A stretch of 64,000 bases of DNA from contig NZ_CP113517.1 of assembly GCF_024360925.2 (NCBI RefSeq), positions 3,038,001 to 3,102,000 on the forward strand, given 5' to 3'. Under the pieces are notes generated by a model. That model saw only the letters and a list, made by a program, of their open reading frames with translations, was not told the origin of the DNA and did not search any database. Below, piece after piece: positions 38,205 to 46,274 of this stretch. Position numbers and translations under genes: made by a program. Numbering within the stretch: the stretch's first letter is position 1; each line of letters opens with the position of its first letter. This stretch comes from Methylomonas rapida (GTDB lineage: Bacteria; Pseudomonadota; Gammaproteobacteria; Methylococcales; Methylomonadaceae).

Positions 38205-39038
38205 TTATGCAAACAGGCAATCCATTAGTAACGCATCAAACTCCTTGCTGTGAGCAATGATGGTTTTCTTGAAATCCTGAACCCAGCCGTACAGCTTAGG
38301 ACTGTCGTACAGAACGTCTAACCCGATGTCGGCACGATGATAGACACGTTTATGCGTCAACTTCTTTGCCTTGCAGACACTGTCTTTGCCCGAGTGCTTT
38401 TCCAAACATTTCAAGAAGGCGGATGCTCGCTTTTCCCGGTTTTTGAACAGTTGCAGCAACAGTATCTGGTCGCATAAAGGCGCTTGCTCAGAAAGTAAGC
38501 GGCAAAAACAAAGCGGTTTTTGCATGTCCATTTTGTGATAGTAAAAGCGAGCCATGCGAATCCATTCGCCGGGGCTCAACGTTTCATCCGCGTGGCCTTT
38601 GCCAAGTGCGCATTTGATCAAACCGGATAAATCCAAATCCCTTTTCGCTTGATTGGCAATTGTCGATACGATGACAATATTGTCCGGACAGTAACCGCGC
38701 GTGTTATCGATTCTATCCACTGACCAGTCGGTGGTTTGATTTTCAGCAAACGTGAAGGGTTGGCCTGTAATTGGGCAGTTTTCGCCTGCTTCAGCTAATT
38801 TTTCTTGCAGGTCGTTCTTGGTGATTGAAACTTCCAGGCTTTTGATGATTGCTCTGTCACGGATCGCAAGCAATTTTCTATCGAATAGATCAGGCTTTTT
38901 CTGAGACACCTTCTGAAGTTTGGCTGCTTCGTAGCCATGGCGAATTTGGGGACGATGACAGTCTTGGAAACGACTAATTTCCAAAGGCAAACCAAAACGG
39001 TAATGATCAAAACCGATTTCAAAGGCTAAACTGGTCAT
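38205..39038 (-). CDS. HNH-type nuclease-like protein
   Basis: 277 residues; ATG 39038 preferred because GAGGGA precedes it by seven bases (an in-frame ATG at 39053 lies in that site). CPITGQPFTF, then WSVDRIDNTRGYCPDNIVIVS and an Asn/Lys-rich segment resemble an HNH fold, with D-x-I-D in place of the usual first His. Upstream of sspB on the same strand, ~190 bases away. Perhaps the restriction arm of the system (compare SspE/HNH nickases), but no NTPase domain is present. Activity unproven. Confidence 0.55.
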   Translation of the reverse strand: MTSLAFEIGFDHYRFGLPLEISRFQDCHRPQIRHGYEAAKLQKVSQKKPDLFDRKLLAIRDRAIIKSLEVSITKNDLQEKLAEAGENCPITGQPFTFAENQTTDWSVDRIDNTRGYCPDNIVIVSTIANQAKRDLDLSGLIKCALGKGHADETLSPGEWIRMARFYYHKMDMQKPLCFCRLLSEQAPLCDQILLLQLFKNREKRASAFLKCLEKHSGKDSVCKAKKLTHKRVYHRADIGLDVLYDSPKLYGWVQDFKKTIIAHSKEFDALLMDCLFA

Positions 39039-39165
39039 GGCTAATTCCCTCATGCTGGTTGAAGAGTAGGCGCGCTGTGCTGATCTAGGGTATAGCTTAC
39101 GGATGACCCTTACAAAGTGTGTCAGGGTAAGACATTAGAAATTTTAGGCTTGTAAGGAGCGAAAT

Positions 39166-40218
39166 TTGCCTGATCAAAAATCTCAAGCTGTTCTGCAGCG
39201 ACGGCTATTGGTGTTGGAAAGCATTCGTCGGCTGAGCGGGCGGTCAGAGCGATGGGTAACCGTTGGAGAAATCGTCAATGATTTGCAACAACAAGGTTAC
39301 GCAGTAGAAACGCACAGCATTCGCCGCGATATGAAATCGTTACTAGAAACTTATCCGCAGTTGGAATGTAACGACAACAGTCAGGGAAACGGCGAGGCGA
39401 AAGCTGGCTTAGCCCATGGCTATCGTTGGGTAGGCAAAGATGCACAATTGCAGGGTGGCATTACCTTGCCGGAAGCCTTATCGCTGGTAATGGTTGAACG
39501 CTATCTGAGCCAATCATTGCCTGTGCTATTGACTCGTCCATTGCAAGATATTTTCACAAAAGCCCACCAGACACTAGAGCTGCATAAGAAAAGCCAAATC
39601 ACCCATTGGCCTGAAAAAATTTGCGTGATCCAACCGGCACAACCACTTATCCCACCAGATGTCAGAGGTGAAATTCTTGAGAGGGTGCATGATGCGTTGC
39701 TGAACGAAAAGCAGCTTCGGGTGAACTACCGCGCTACTCAAAAGGTTGATGCCCAACCCAAAGCATACCGATTGCATCCTTTAGGTTTGATTCAACGCGG
39801 CCCAATTACTTACTTGGCCGCCATGGCCAACGAATATGAGGCTGTATATCTTTATGCTTTGCATCGTATGTTGACGGTAGAAGTTCTAACGGAGGATTGT
39901 CGAGGAAAAAACGGCTTTGATTTGCACCAATTTGCCCAGAGCCAGGGACATTTTGGTACCGCATCGCCCATCCGCCTTGAAGCAAAAGTTTGCGACCATT
40001 TGGCATTGATACTTCAAGAATCGCCACTCAGTGAAAACCAAATCGTTTCCGAAGCCGACAGCTTGGGATTCAAGTTGTTGCTCGCTGATGTCTTAGATAC
40101 TTGGCAGTTGCGCTGGTGGATTATGGGTGAAGCTGATCGGATTGAAGTTATTTCCCCTCCAGAACTGAGACAGGATATTCAAACGATGCTGGCAAAAGCC
40201 CATCAGCATTATGTTTGA
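39166..40218 (+). CDS. WYL-domain transcriptional regulator
   Basis: 350 residues from TTG 39166, chosen because AAGGAG lies seven bases upstream and no ATG fits. N-terminal winged helix (LLVLESIRRLSGRSERWVT, SIRRDMKSLLE) is followed by a WYL domain (KAYRLHPLGLIQRGPITYLA, VYLYALHRML) and a C-terminal WCX domain (WQLRWWIMGEADRIEVI). Such proteins repress defence operons (BrxR, CapW types). It is divergent from the HNH/sspB/sspC run and may control that run and the two genes downstream. Confidence 0.85.
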   Translation: MPDQKSQAVLQRRLLVLESIRRLSGRSERWVTVGEIVNDLQQQGYAVETHSIRRDMKSLLETYPQLECNDNSQGNGEAKAGLAHGYRWVGKDAQLQGGITLPEALSLVMVERYLSQSLPVLLTRPLQDIFTKAHQTLELHKKSQITHWPEKICVIQPAQPLIPPDVRGEILERVHDALLNEKQLRVNYRATQKVDAQPKAYRLHPLGLIQRGPITYLAAMANEYEAVYLYALHRMLTVEVLTEDCRGKNGFDLHQFAQSQGHFGTASPIRLEAKVCDHLALILQESPLSENQIVSEADSLGFKLLLADVLDTWQLRWWIMGEADRIEVISPPELRQDIQTMLAKAHQHYV

Positions 40219-40368
40219 CCTTGCAATTAGACGGATAACTGACACAGTGATTTACAACTTTGATTCGTGAATTCAAGCCATTGAGTTGTCTCTAAGGACT
40301 TAAAAACCAGGCTGTTCGATTCCAAAAAAGTTAAACTGTCCTGCTAATTTGATTTCAACATTTGATCC

Positions 40369-41112
40369 ATGCCAGACACTACCTACAAACATGCGACGGG
40401 ATTGATCCGTGAAGCCGAAAAGATCAGCAACCTACCGGTTCGCGTGACTTGGGACGATACCCTCCAAGTAGGCGCCGTTCTGCATTTGAGCGAAGCGCAA
40501 TGGTCCAAACAATTGCGGATTTCAGTCAAACCCAACAGACCGGACATTCCCTATCTGGTTGGCGTGCAATGTGGGCTGGCGATTCGTTTTTACACACAAC
40601 GCGAACAACGGCATTTAACCGCTTCGCAAACTAGCCGCGACAAAGCGGTCAGTGAATTTCGCGAACTGGGTTATGCACCTGAGATGGCAAAGTCTCTGGC
40701 GGAGAATTTATTGGCGCAATTAGGCAGCCAAATTCGCAGTGCGGCACCGTTGATCAAACTGTCGGCGCAGATCTATAGAGACTATCCGGAGCTACGCGAC
40801 AGTCAGTTGACACATTTTCTGTTGGAAAAAGAAGACGGCGAACGATCATTAGGCATCGATACTGCGAAGTTTCCGGAATGGATATTACGCAGTCATCAAG
40901 CCATCAATGGCGCAAACGCTTTGGCTGCCGATTATTTGTTCGATCGTACCGATTTTTTTGCGCCGTTCAAGCAGGCTGGTTTTGAAGCGATTTGCACTGG
41001 ATTGGTGGGCGATGTCACCGGCAGTAAGACGGATGCTTCGGATACCGAACTGGTCAATGCTTGGTTGAACCGCTTGGATTTGAATGACCGTTTTGAATGG
41101 ATGACACCCTGA
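40369..41112 (+). CDS. Unknown protein, first of a two-gene unit
   Basis: 247 residues with no family I recognise. No signal peptide. Basic central portion and a helical middle (SEFRELGYAPEMAKSLAENLLAQ). It lies 150 bases after the WYL regulator and one base before the TPR gene, so both are likely co-translated. The position between a WYL regulator and a TPR protein is typical of uncharacterised defence or stress modules. Confidence 0.6.
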   Translation: MPDTTYKHATGLIREAEKISNLPVRVTWDDTLQVGAVLHLSEAQWSKQLRISVKPNRPDIPYLVGVQCGLAIRFYTQREQRHLTASQTSRDKAVSEFRELGYAPEMAKSLAENLLAQLGSQIRSAAPLIKLSAQIYRDYPELRDSQLTHFLLEKEDGERSLGIDTAKFPEWILRSHQAINGANALAADYLFDRTDFFAPFKQAGFEAICTGLVGDVTGSKTDASDTELVNAWLNRLDLNDRFEWMTP

Positions 41113-41113
41113 T

Positions 41114-42199
41114 ATGCAAACACCGAGCACCGTTTTTATCAAAATCGCCGATTACGATTTGTCGGCCTTACCGGAAACCTGCCGTGACCCGAATGCACCT
41201 GGTTTCGCTGATACGTTGATTCGACATGTTGCCGACGAGTATGCCGCCGATGGGATGTTTGCCAACGTCAGCATCGAACAGGATACCTTGATCATCGCTG
41301 AAGATCCGGAAGCCAAAGCCAAGTGTGACGAAGGGTTGGATGCCTTACAACGCGGGGTTTACGCCAAGGGCAAAGCCATTTTCGAAACCTTGCTATCCGA
41401 GCATCCGAATAATGCGATTGTGCTGTACAACTTAGGCATGGTCTACAGCGATGAAGGCAATCTGGGCAAGGCCATTGAGTTGTTATCGACGTTGATTCGC
41501 CTCAAACCGGATTACGCCCATGGCTGGGTGGCGTTGGCTGTGGCTTACATGCGGAACAACCAAATTATCGAAGCCGATCAAGCCGCACAAAAGGCGGTGC
41601 AGTTAGCGCCGAATGATCAATACGCCCTGCGTACCGCTGGCTATATTGCCTCGAAATTGAATGAACCGGAAGCGGCCGCCTTACTGGAAAATGCGGTCAG
41701 AGCCGCGCCTAATGATCCCATTGCGTTACTAGCGCTGGCGGAAAATCTAATGGTTACCCATAAAGACGAGGCCATCAAAAAACGTGTGTCGGCCCTGCTG
41801 ACGCAGGTCATCGATGTCGCGCCGGGCTCGAAAGCGGCAGAGCGCGCGGAAGAAATCTTGCGAAACCTCGCTTACGACAAATTTCGCCAGACCGGATCAC
41901 TCAATCCGCAAGCCATCGAGTACTGCCTGCATGCGCTATGGACTTTCCAGGGCATGTCACCTCAAGAAGTAGCGGGTGTGGCCATGGAAACCGCCGCATT
42001 AGGCCAAGGTGGCTTGGATGTGAATAACCCCAACAAAACCTATCAGCTACGCGCGGTACCCGGCAACTACACCGGCCTGCAGGTGGTTTGCTTCATGTAC
42101 GTCGCTCTGGAACAAGTCGCCCCAGGGCAGGATATTGGATTTGATCTGAAGGCAGAATATGAGGAAGCGTTGCGGATTCATAATGCCAGCAAACCTTGA
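41114..42199 (+). CDS. Tetratricopeptide-repeat protein
   Basis: 361 residues. Canonical TPR units at about 95-230 (NAIVLYNLGMVYSDEGNLGKAIELL; YAHGWVALAVAYMRNNQIIEA; DQYALRTAGYIASKLNEPEA). The N-terminal ~75 residues and the C-terminal ~100 do not match TPR and may bind a partner. No membrane or signal features. Starts one base after the previous unknown gene. Probably a scaffold for it. Confidence 0.7.
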   Translation: MQTPSTVFIKIADYDLSALPETCRDPNAPGFADTLIRHVADEYAADGMFANVSIEQDTLIIAEDPEAKAKCDEGLDALQRGVYAKGKAIFETLLSEHPNNAIVLYNLGMVYSDEGNLGKAIELLSTLIRLKPDYAHGWVALAVAYMRNNQIIEADQAAQKAVQLAPNDQYALRTAGYIASKLNEPEAAALLENAVRAAPNDPIALLALAENLMVTHKDEAIKKRVSALLTQVIDVAPGSKAAERAEEILRNLAYDKFRQTGSLNPQAIEYCLHALWTFQGMSPQEVAGVAMETAALGQGGLDVNNPNKTYQLRAVPGNYTGLQVVCFMYVALEQVAPGQDIGFDLKAEYEEALRIHNASKP

Positions 42200-42322
42200 C
42201 CGCGAAAGACTATTTTTAATGCGGCCATTCCACTTAACGGATCGTTTTGTTGCTCCATTCCTTAACGCCGCAATATAGCCTGGGAATAAAGTGAAACCGG
42301 ATTTGAATACACCGCATCCCTC

Positions 42323-43540
42323 ATGACACAGCAAAAAGCCAATCGCATTGCGGTATTTGTAGACGCCGAAAATGTTACAAACTGGATCAAGCACGACGGC
42401 GTCAGATTACTGATGGAAGAACTGAATCAGTATGGCCAGATCATTATCCGTCGCGCTTATGGTGTTTGGAGCAAACCGAATTTGGCCATGCACCAAGCCG
42501 CTATCAATCAATCCGGGTTTGAACTCATCCATTGTTACCATCCCGTGACCGGCAAGAATACGGCGGACATTCAGATGACGGTGGATGTCATTGAATGCGC
42601 CTGGCAATTACCGAATATTACCTGTTTTGTGCTGGTCACCGGCGACTCGGATTTTACACCCGTTTTTCGCCGTCTTCGGGAAATGGACAAGGATGTGATC
42701 GGCGTTGGCCAGCATTCTACCTTGAGCGAATGCGTGAAGACGTCTTGCACTCGTTTCATTTACACGGACGATGTCATAAACACGTTAATCGGCAATGAGG
42801 CTTCGCTACAGGAGTCCCTAGCTCCGCAGCCATTACCGAATTCCCAACCAACCCTTACGCTGGCACAGGCCAATGAGTTGGTCATTGGCCACTTGAAGGC
42901 ATCGCCATCCCCTGTCAATACCTCGCAAATCAAGAATCTGCTCAAGCGGACCGCGGCCGACTTCGACGAAAAACATTACGGATTTAAAACGTTCACAGAC
43001 TTCCTAACCGCTAACAACGCCATTGAAATCAGCAAAAACGGCACCGCCAATTTCGCCAGTTTGGCGAAGCCTGCCCAACCAACCGAAACAGTCAACCCCA
43101 TTGCAACCACAGATGCCTACAAAGCCCTGTTGAAAAAATACAATGCGCTGCCGGACAATGCCGACACGCTAAAAAAAATTTACAAACATGCCGTGGCCTT
43201 GAAAGACATCTGTACTGATGCGGCGCAATTCAGAGTGGCCTTATTCGATCAGTGCCATAAAGTTGATGCGAGCATCACTAAAACGACCGTGAACAAGGCA
43301 TTTTCCTATTTTATCGTCATGGGGCTGGTGCATACCGAAAAGGCTAAAGGCGGCGTCGATACCGTGCGGGTGAAAAAAATCACACTCAAGGACTTTTTAT
43401 TGAAATCCGACAAGTTGGTCATCGCCAAACTGCTGGAACTCGGCAAAACTCAGCCCTTGGACTTGAAAGCCAAGGAAGTCAAGAAGCTCACGCTGTCAAC
43501 GATCAGTAAAGACAGCATCAAAAAATTGATCGGTGAATGA
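42323..43540 (+). CDS. NYN-domain RNase with LOTUS/OST-HTH domains
   Basis: 405 residues. N-terminal NYN (PIN-like) domain with the acidic residues in AVFVDAENV, DIQMTVDVIE and LVTGDSDFTPVFRRLRE. Next comes an OST-HTH/LOTUS domain around 185-250 (ASPSPVNTSQIKNLLKR, YGFKTFTDFL), then a second similar helical region around 270-350. These proteins cleave or bind RNA. Stand-alone gene on the plus strand within the accessory island; RNA-based defence is a reasonable guess. Confidence 0.82.
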   Translation: MTQQKANRIAVFVDAENVTNWIKHDGVRLLMEELNQYGQIIIRRAYGVWSKPNLAMHQAAINQSGFELIHCYHPVTGKNTADIQMTVDVIECAWQLPNITCFVLVTGDSDFTPVFRRLREMDKDVIGVGQHSTLSECVKTSCTRFIYTDDVINTLIGNEASLQESLAPQPLPNSQPTLTLAQANELVIGHLKASPSPVNTSQIKNLLKRTAADFDEKHYGFKTFTDFLTANNAIEISKNGTANFASLAKPAQPTETVNPIATTDAYKALLKKYNALPDNADTLKKIYKHAVALKDICTDAAQFRVALFDQCHKVDASITKTTVNKAFSYFIVMGLVHTEKAKGGVDTVRVKKITLKDFLLKSDKLVIAKLLELGKTQPLDLKAKEVKKLTLSTISKDSIKKLIGE

Positions 43541-43760
43541 GGTACGATGAACCGGATGGATCAGGCTCAACTCGTGCGTAAATGCCCCTTAAATGCAGCT
43601 TTTGCTAGCATCGGCCACTGATCCATGCAGGAACCGAAAGCGTTGTTAAAACCTCGCATTGCAACTGGAACAGGGCAATGTCGTCAGCGCGTCCAATCAC
43701 TCAATCCTTGCGGAAATCTTGCCATCGCCACTTGATGGATTAATGCGCATAGTTTCGACG

Positions 43761-44261
43761 TTATGCTTCGAGAGAGCGGCGTAAATCCTTGATGAGACGG
43801 TAAAGGTGCAAGGGGTCAGTCGGCGAGGGGACAAAACCAAACTGCTCGTAGAACTGTTTAGCAGGCTCGTCCTTGGCGTGAACAGCAAAAGCACGAATAC
43901 CGCCAATGTCGGCAGCCTGCAATGTGCGTAGCATGGCGTCTTTTAATAGGCCGGAACCCATCTTGCGGCCTTGCCATGGGGTACTTACAGCCAACCGTGC
44001 CAACAACATGACGGGAACAGGGTGACGGGCCAAGCCTTTGGTCAAGCGCTCCGGCGCATCGCCAAAGGCGACTTCGCCCACAACCAGGCTGTAGAAGCCG
44101 ATGACCTCCTGGTCATGCAGACCTATATAGGTTTGCGAAGCGTTGGCGTGCTGATTGCCTAGCGCATAGCGAATAAGAAAGCGATCAAGTTCATCGCGCC
44201 CACAGGTAAAGCTATCAACGGGATGATCGCGCCGTAGCTTCTCAATACGAAACCCCGTCAT
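43761..44261 (-). CDS. GNAT acetyltransferase toxin (TacT-like)
   Basis: 166 residues. GNAT fold with the acetyl-CoA loop WQGRKMGSGLLKDAML and the segment FAVHAKDEPAKQFYEQFGF. Family members acetylate aminoacyl-tRNA and are paired with DUF1778 antitoxins. It overlaps the upstream antitoxin gene by four bases. The C-terminal KDLRRSLEA end is complete, so the pair looks intact. Confidence 0.88.
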   Translation of the reverse strand: MTGFRIEKLRRDHPVDSFTCGRDELDRFLIRYALGNQHANASQTYIGLHDQEVIGFYSLVVGEVAFGDAPERLTKGLARHPVPVMLLARLAVSTPWQGRKMGSGLLKDAMLRTLQAADIGGIRAFAVHAKDEPAKQFYEQFGFVPSPTDPLHLYRLIKDLRRSLEA

Positions 44262-44548
44262 TCGGTCGTCGGCAGCTCAAAGGGACTCGGCTCGCGGAAC
44301 AAACGCTGAATCTGGGGCACAACTTGCGGCGGTGCATCGAGTGCGGCCATGAAATGTTCCCATTGCTCTGCATTAAGTTCAAAGCGTTGTCGCTCGCTAA
44401 GCGTTTCGGCGGCGCGTGATAAAGCACTCGCCAATACAAACTGACTGACGGAGCAATGGGCTGCTTGTGCCGCCGCGCTCAAGGTTTGCTTTGCTTCGGG
44501 CGATAAGCGCAGGTCAAGTTTGGTGGTGCGTGTCGATTGAGTAGCCAT
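44258..44548 (-). CDS. DUF1778 antitoxin (TacA-like)
   Basis: 96 residues. Ribbon-helix-helix start (TTKLDLRLSPEAKQTLSAAA) and the family motif SVSQFVLASALSRAAETL. Neutralises and co-represses the GNAT toxin encoded immediately downstream. The promoter is probably between 44548 and 44673; no operator repeat stands out. Confidence 0.88.
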   Translation of the reverse strand: MATQSTRTTKLDLRLSPEAKQTLSAAAQAAHCSVSQFVLASALSRAAETLSERQRFELNAEQWEHFMAALDAPPQVVPQIQRLFREPSPFELPTTE

Positions 44549-44672
44549 AATACCTCCCTTAGGCAGTGAAGAGCAGTATAGCCGCCAGACGTTGTCATGA
44601 CAATAATAAGCTAAACGGTTTACGCAGGATCGACTTGGTGACGAACTGCCTATTTTTCACCAAGTGGTTGAG

Positions 44673-45317
44673 TCAAATGTGCCTATCATCCCTCGGCGAA
44701 TCGTGATCAAAAGTGGATACCGGCTCCACATTCAATCCTGATTCCTGCTTAGCCAATCTAACCTCTTCACCATGCCCCTGCGCATATGCAGCCTGATGCG
44801 CATGCCGTTCCATCGTCACAATTTTATTCGCCAGCCGCTGTAACCGCTGCTGCCACTGATACCGGGCCTCGATGCAATGTTTGTTGGAGATAACCTGGCA
44901 CAGCCACAAGGTGTCCATGACAATCATCAACTGATCCAATAAACGAATCAACTCCACGAATTGGGCAATCTGCGGCGAGGCAATCTTGGCCACGAATTCC
45001 CTGGGGTGCGTGTAGGTTGGCGTTTCAGTGATGCCGTTGTCAGCCTTGAGTTTTTCCAGCCGACTCTTTTCCTGCTGTAGCTGCTCCGCACATTCGGCAA
45101 TCATCTGGCTAACAATGCTTTCTATTTCATCGACCGTTTCCTCCCTGCCGATGATGCGCAGGATCACGTCAATCGCATACAAGGACACCATCAGTCGGTG
45201 ATAGCTATCACGAATGACCCGAATGGCTTGTTCGCTGTTGATGCTAAACGTACGCTCAAATATCGGGCGACTGATCGTGTGTCGTTTGCTTTTGGGTTGA
45301 ACCGGACTTTCTGCCAT
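44673..45317 (-). CDS. DUF1845 / AcaB-like ICE protein
   Basis: 214 residues, largely helical. The start SKRHTISRPIFERTFSINSEQAIRVIRDSYHR and the later WQQRLQRLANKIVTMERHA resemble the DUF1845 family of integrative elements (PFL_4669 type), which includes the IncA/C regulator AcaB. If so, it may control transfer genes. A perfect 16-bp-arm palindrome lies 63 bases upstream of its start. Confidence 0.6.
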   Translation of the reverse strand: MAESPVQPKSKRHTISRPIFERTFSINSEQAIRVIRDSYHRLMVSLYAIDVILRIIGREETVDEIESIVSQMIAECAEQLQQEKSRLEKLKADNGITETPTYTHPREFVAKIASPQIAQFVELIRLLDQLMIVMDTLWLCQVISNKHCIEARYQWQQRLQRLANKIVTMERHAHQAAYAQGHGEEVRLAKQESGLNVEPVSTFDHDSPRDDRHI

Positions 45318-45379
45318 GTCAGCACCTGCTTGGGAAGATTAACGATAGCCCAATCATACGGTGTCTGTTTCTAATGCCT

Positions 45380-45417
45380 GTTCGCGAAAGCTCGATAATT
45401 GTCGAGCTTTCGCGAAC
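45380..45417. promoter_or_regulatory. Perfect palindrome between DUF1845 gene and ssb (copy B)
   Basis: GTTCGCGAAAGCTCGA, spacer TAATTG, TCGAGCTTTCGCGAAC: 16 of 16 arm bases pair. It matches 33 of 40 bases of the palindrome ahead of traL. It stands between two divergent transcription units and so could control both. DNA operator or hairpin cannot be told apart from one genome. Confidence 0.6.
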
Positions 45418-45481
45418 GACTCTTCCAAAAAATCTGCTCCAATGACATCACAGCTCATGAGGTGTTTGATCACGTCATGAT

Positions 45482-45558
45482 CCGACTTCGGTCGGCGTTC
45501 CGTTTTTAAGCGGCGACGGTGGTTTCCCATCGGCGTGTCAGGTGCGTCAAGCCTGATG
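45482..45558 (+). other. Structured leader element, copy 1 (upstream of ssb)
   Basis: CCGAC-TTCG-GTCGG stem, then GGCGTTCCGTT and TTAAGCGGC, a middle hairpin, and TCAGG-TGCGTCAAG-CCTGA. Copy 2 at 49008 keeps loops and spacers but changes stem bases in pairs (CCGGT/ACCGG; CCAGG/CCTGG). Together with the palindrome it fills the 380-base gap between the DUF1845 gene and ssb. Confidence 0.6.
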
Positions 45559-45697
45559 TGATGGTTGTATTTTAGATTTTCATCCTGTCTGGGAGCGCTT
45601 ATTCCTAGCCGGGAATGTGCCTGCCGGATGTGCCCCATCGCCGCGCAGGTGGGTTTCATTTTCAATTGTCGGGCGCGGCCGATAGGAGGACATCATC

Positions 45698-46129
45698 ATG
45701 GCCAATCGTGGTGTAAACAAAGTCATCTTGCTGGGCCGTCTCGGCGCCGATCCGGATATTCGCTATTTACCGAATAACGGCGGCAAAGTCGTGGCGGTGC
45801 GTTTGGCAACCAGTGAAGTTTGGAAAGATGCAAAAAACGCCAAACAGGAACGCACCGAATGGCATCGGGTCGTGTTTTTTAAAAAACTGGCCGATACCGC
45901 TGGCGATTTTTTGAAGAAAGGCAGCAAGATCTATGTGGAAGGCACTCTTCGCACCCAGCAATGGGATAAGAACGGCGAAAAACGCTACCGCACGGAAGTG
46001 GTTGTGCATGATTTGCAACTGCTCGACCGCCCTGCCCCGTCAACACCTACCAATGGTTCATCAACATCGAACCCGGCCGCCGAGGACGCCGACTGGGATG
46101 ACGACTACAGCGATATGCCCATGCATTAA
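45698..46129 (+). CDS. ssb: Single-stranded DNA-binding protein
   Basis: 143 residues. OB fold with MANRGVNKVILLGRLGADPD, RTEWHRVVFFKKLA and YVEGTLRTQQWD. The C-terminal tip DDYSDMPMH is a degenerate form of the DDDIPF interaction peptide. AGGAGGACATC precedes the ATG. First gene of the recombination module, as in SXT/R391 where ssb-bet-exo are adjacent. Confidence 0.93.
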   Translation: MANRGVNKVILLGRLGADPDIRYLPNNGGKVVAVRLATSEVWKDAKNAKQERTEWHRVVFFKKLADTAGDFLKKGSKIYVEGTLRTQQWDKNGEKRYRTEVVVHDLQLLDRPAPSTPTNGSSTSNPAAEDADWDDDYSDMPMH

Positions 46130-46206
46130 ACCCCAGCACGCCGATCATTGGCGTTCGTTGGTTTAACCGTTACACCGCCGACCCGTTTCAGGTTTCGGTA
46201 TTTCAA

Positions 46207-46274
46207 CCCCCTGGGGAACACCATTCCCTAGCGGGCGATGGCGTTCCCTTTTTTATTGAAGGAGAGCCACCATG
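46207..46274 (+). promoter_or_regulatory. Pseudoknot/RBS-switch leader, copy 1 (before bet)
   Basis: Helix 1: CCCCC (46207-46211) with GCGGG (46231-46235), four pairs. Helix 2: GGGAA and CCAT (46214-46224) with ATGG and TTCCC (46238-46248). The helix-2 3' strand region is also complementary to the ribosome site and start: TGGC with GCCA, and CCTT with AAGG. One of five similar leaders. Confidence 0.6.

Noticed and set aside
43541..43760. Possible small gene between the NYN gene and the GNAT toxin
   Set aside because: Frames there lack a ribosome site and read into the toxin gene antisense; nothing supportable seen.
45570..45700. A sixth pseudoknot leader before ssb
   Set aside because: GATGT and CC can pair with GGACATC at the ssb ribosome site, but a clear helix 1/helix 2 arrangement is not found; the strand order is wrong for the best candidate.
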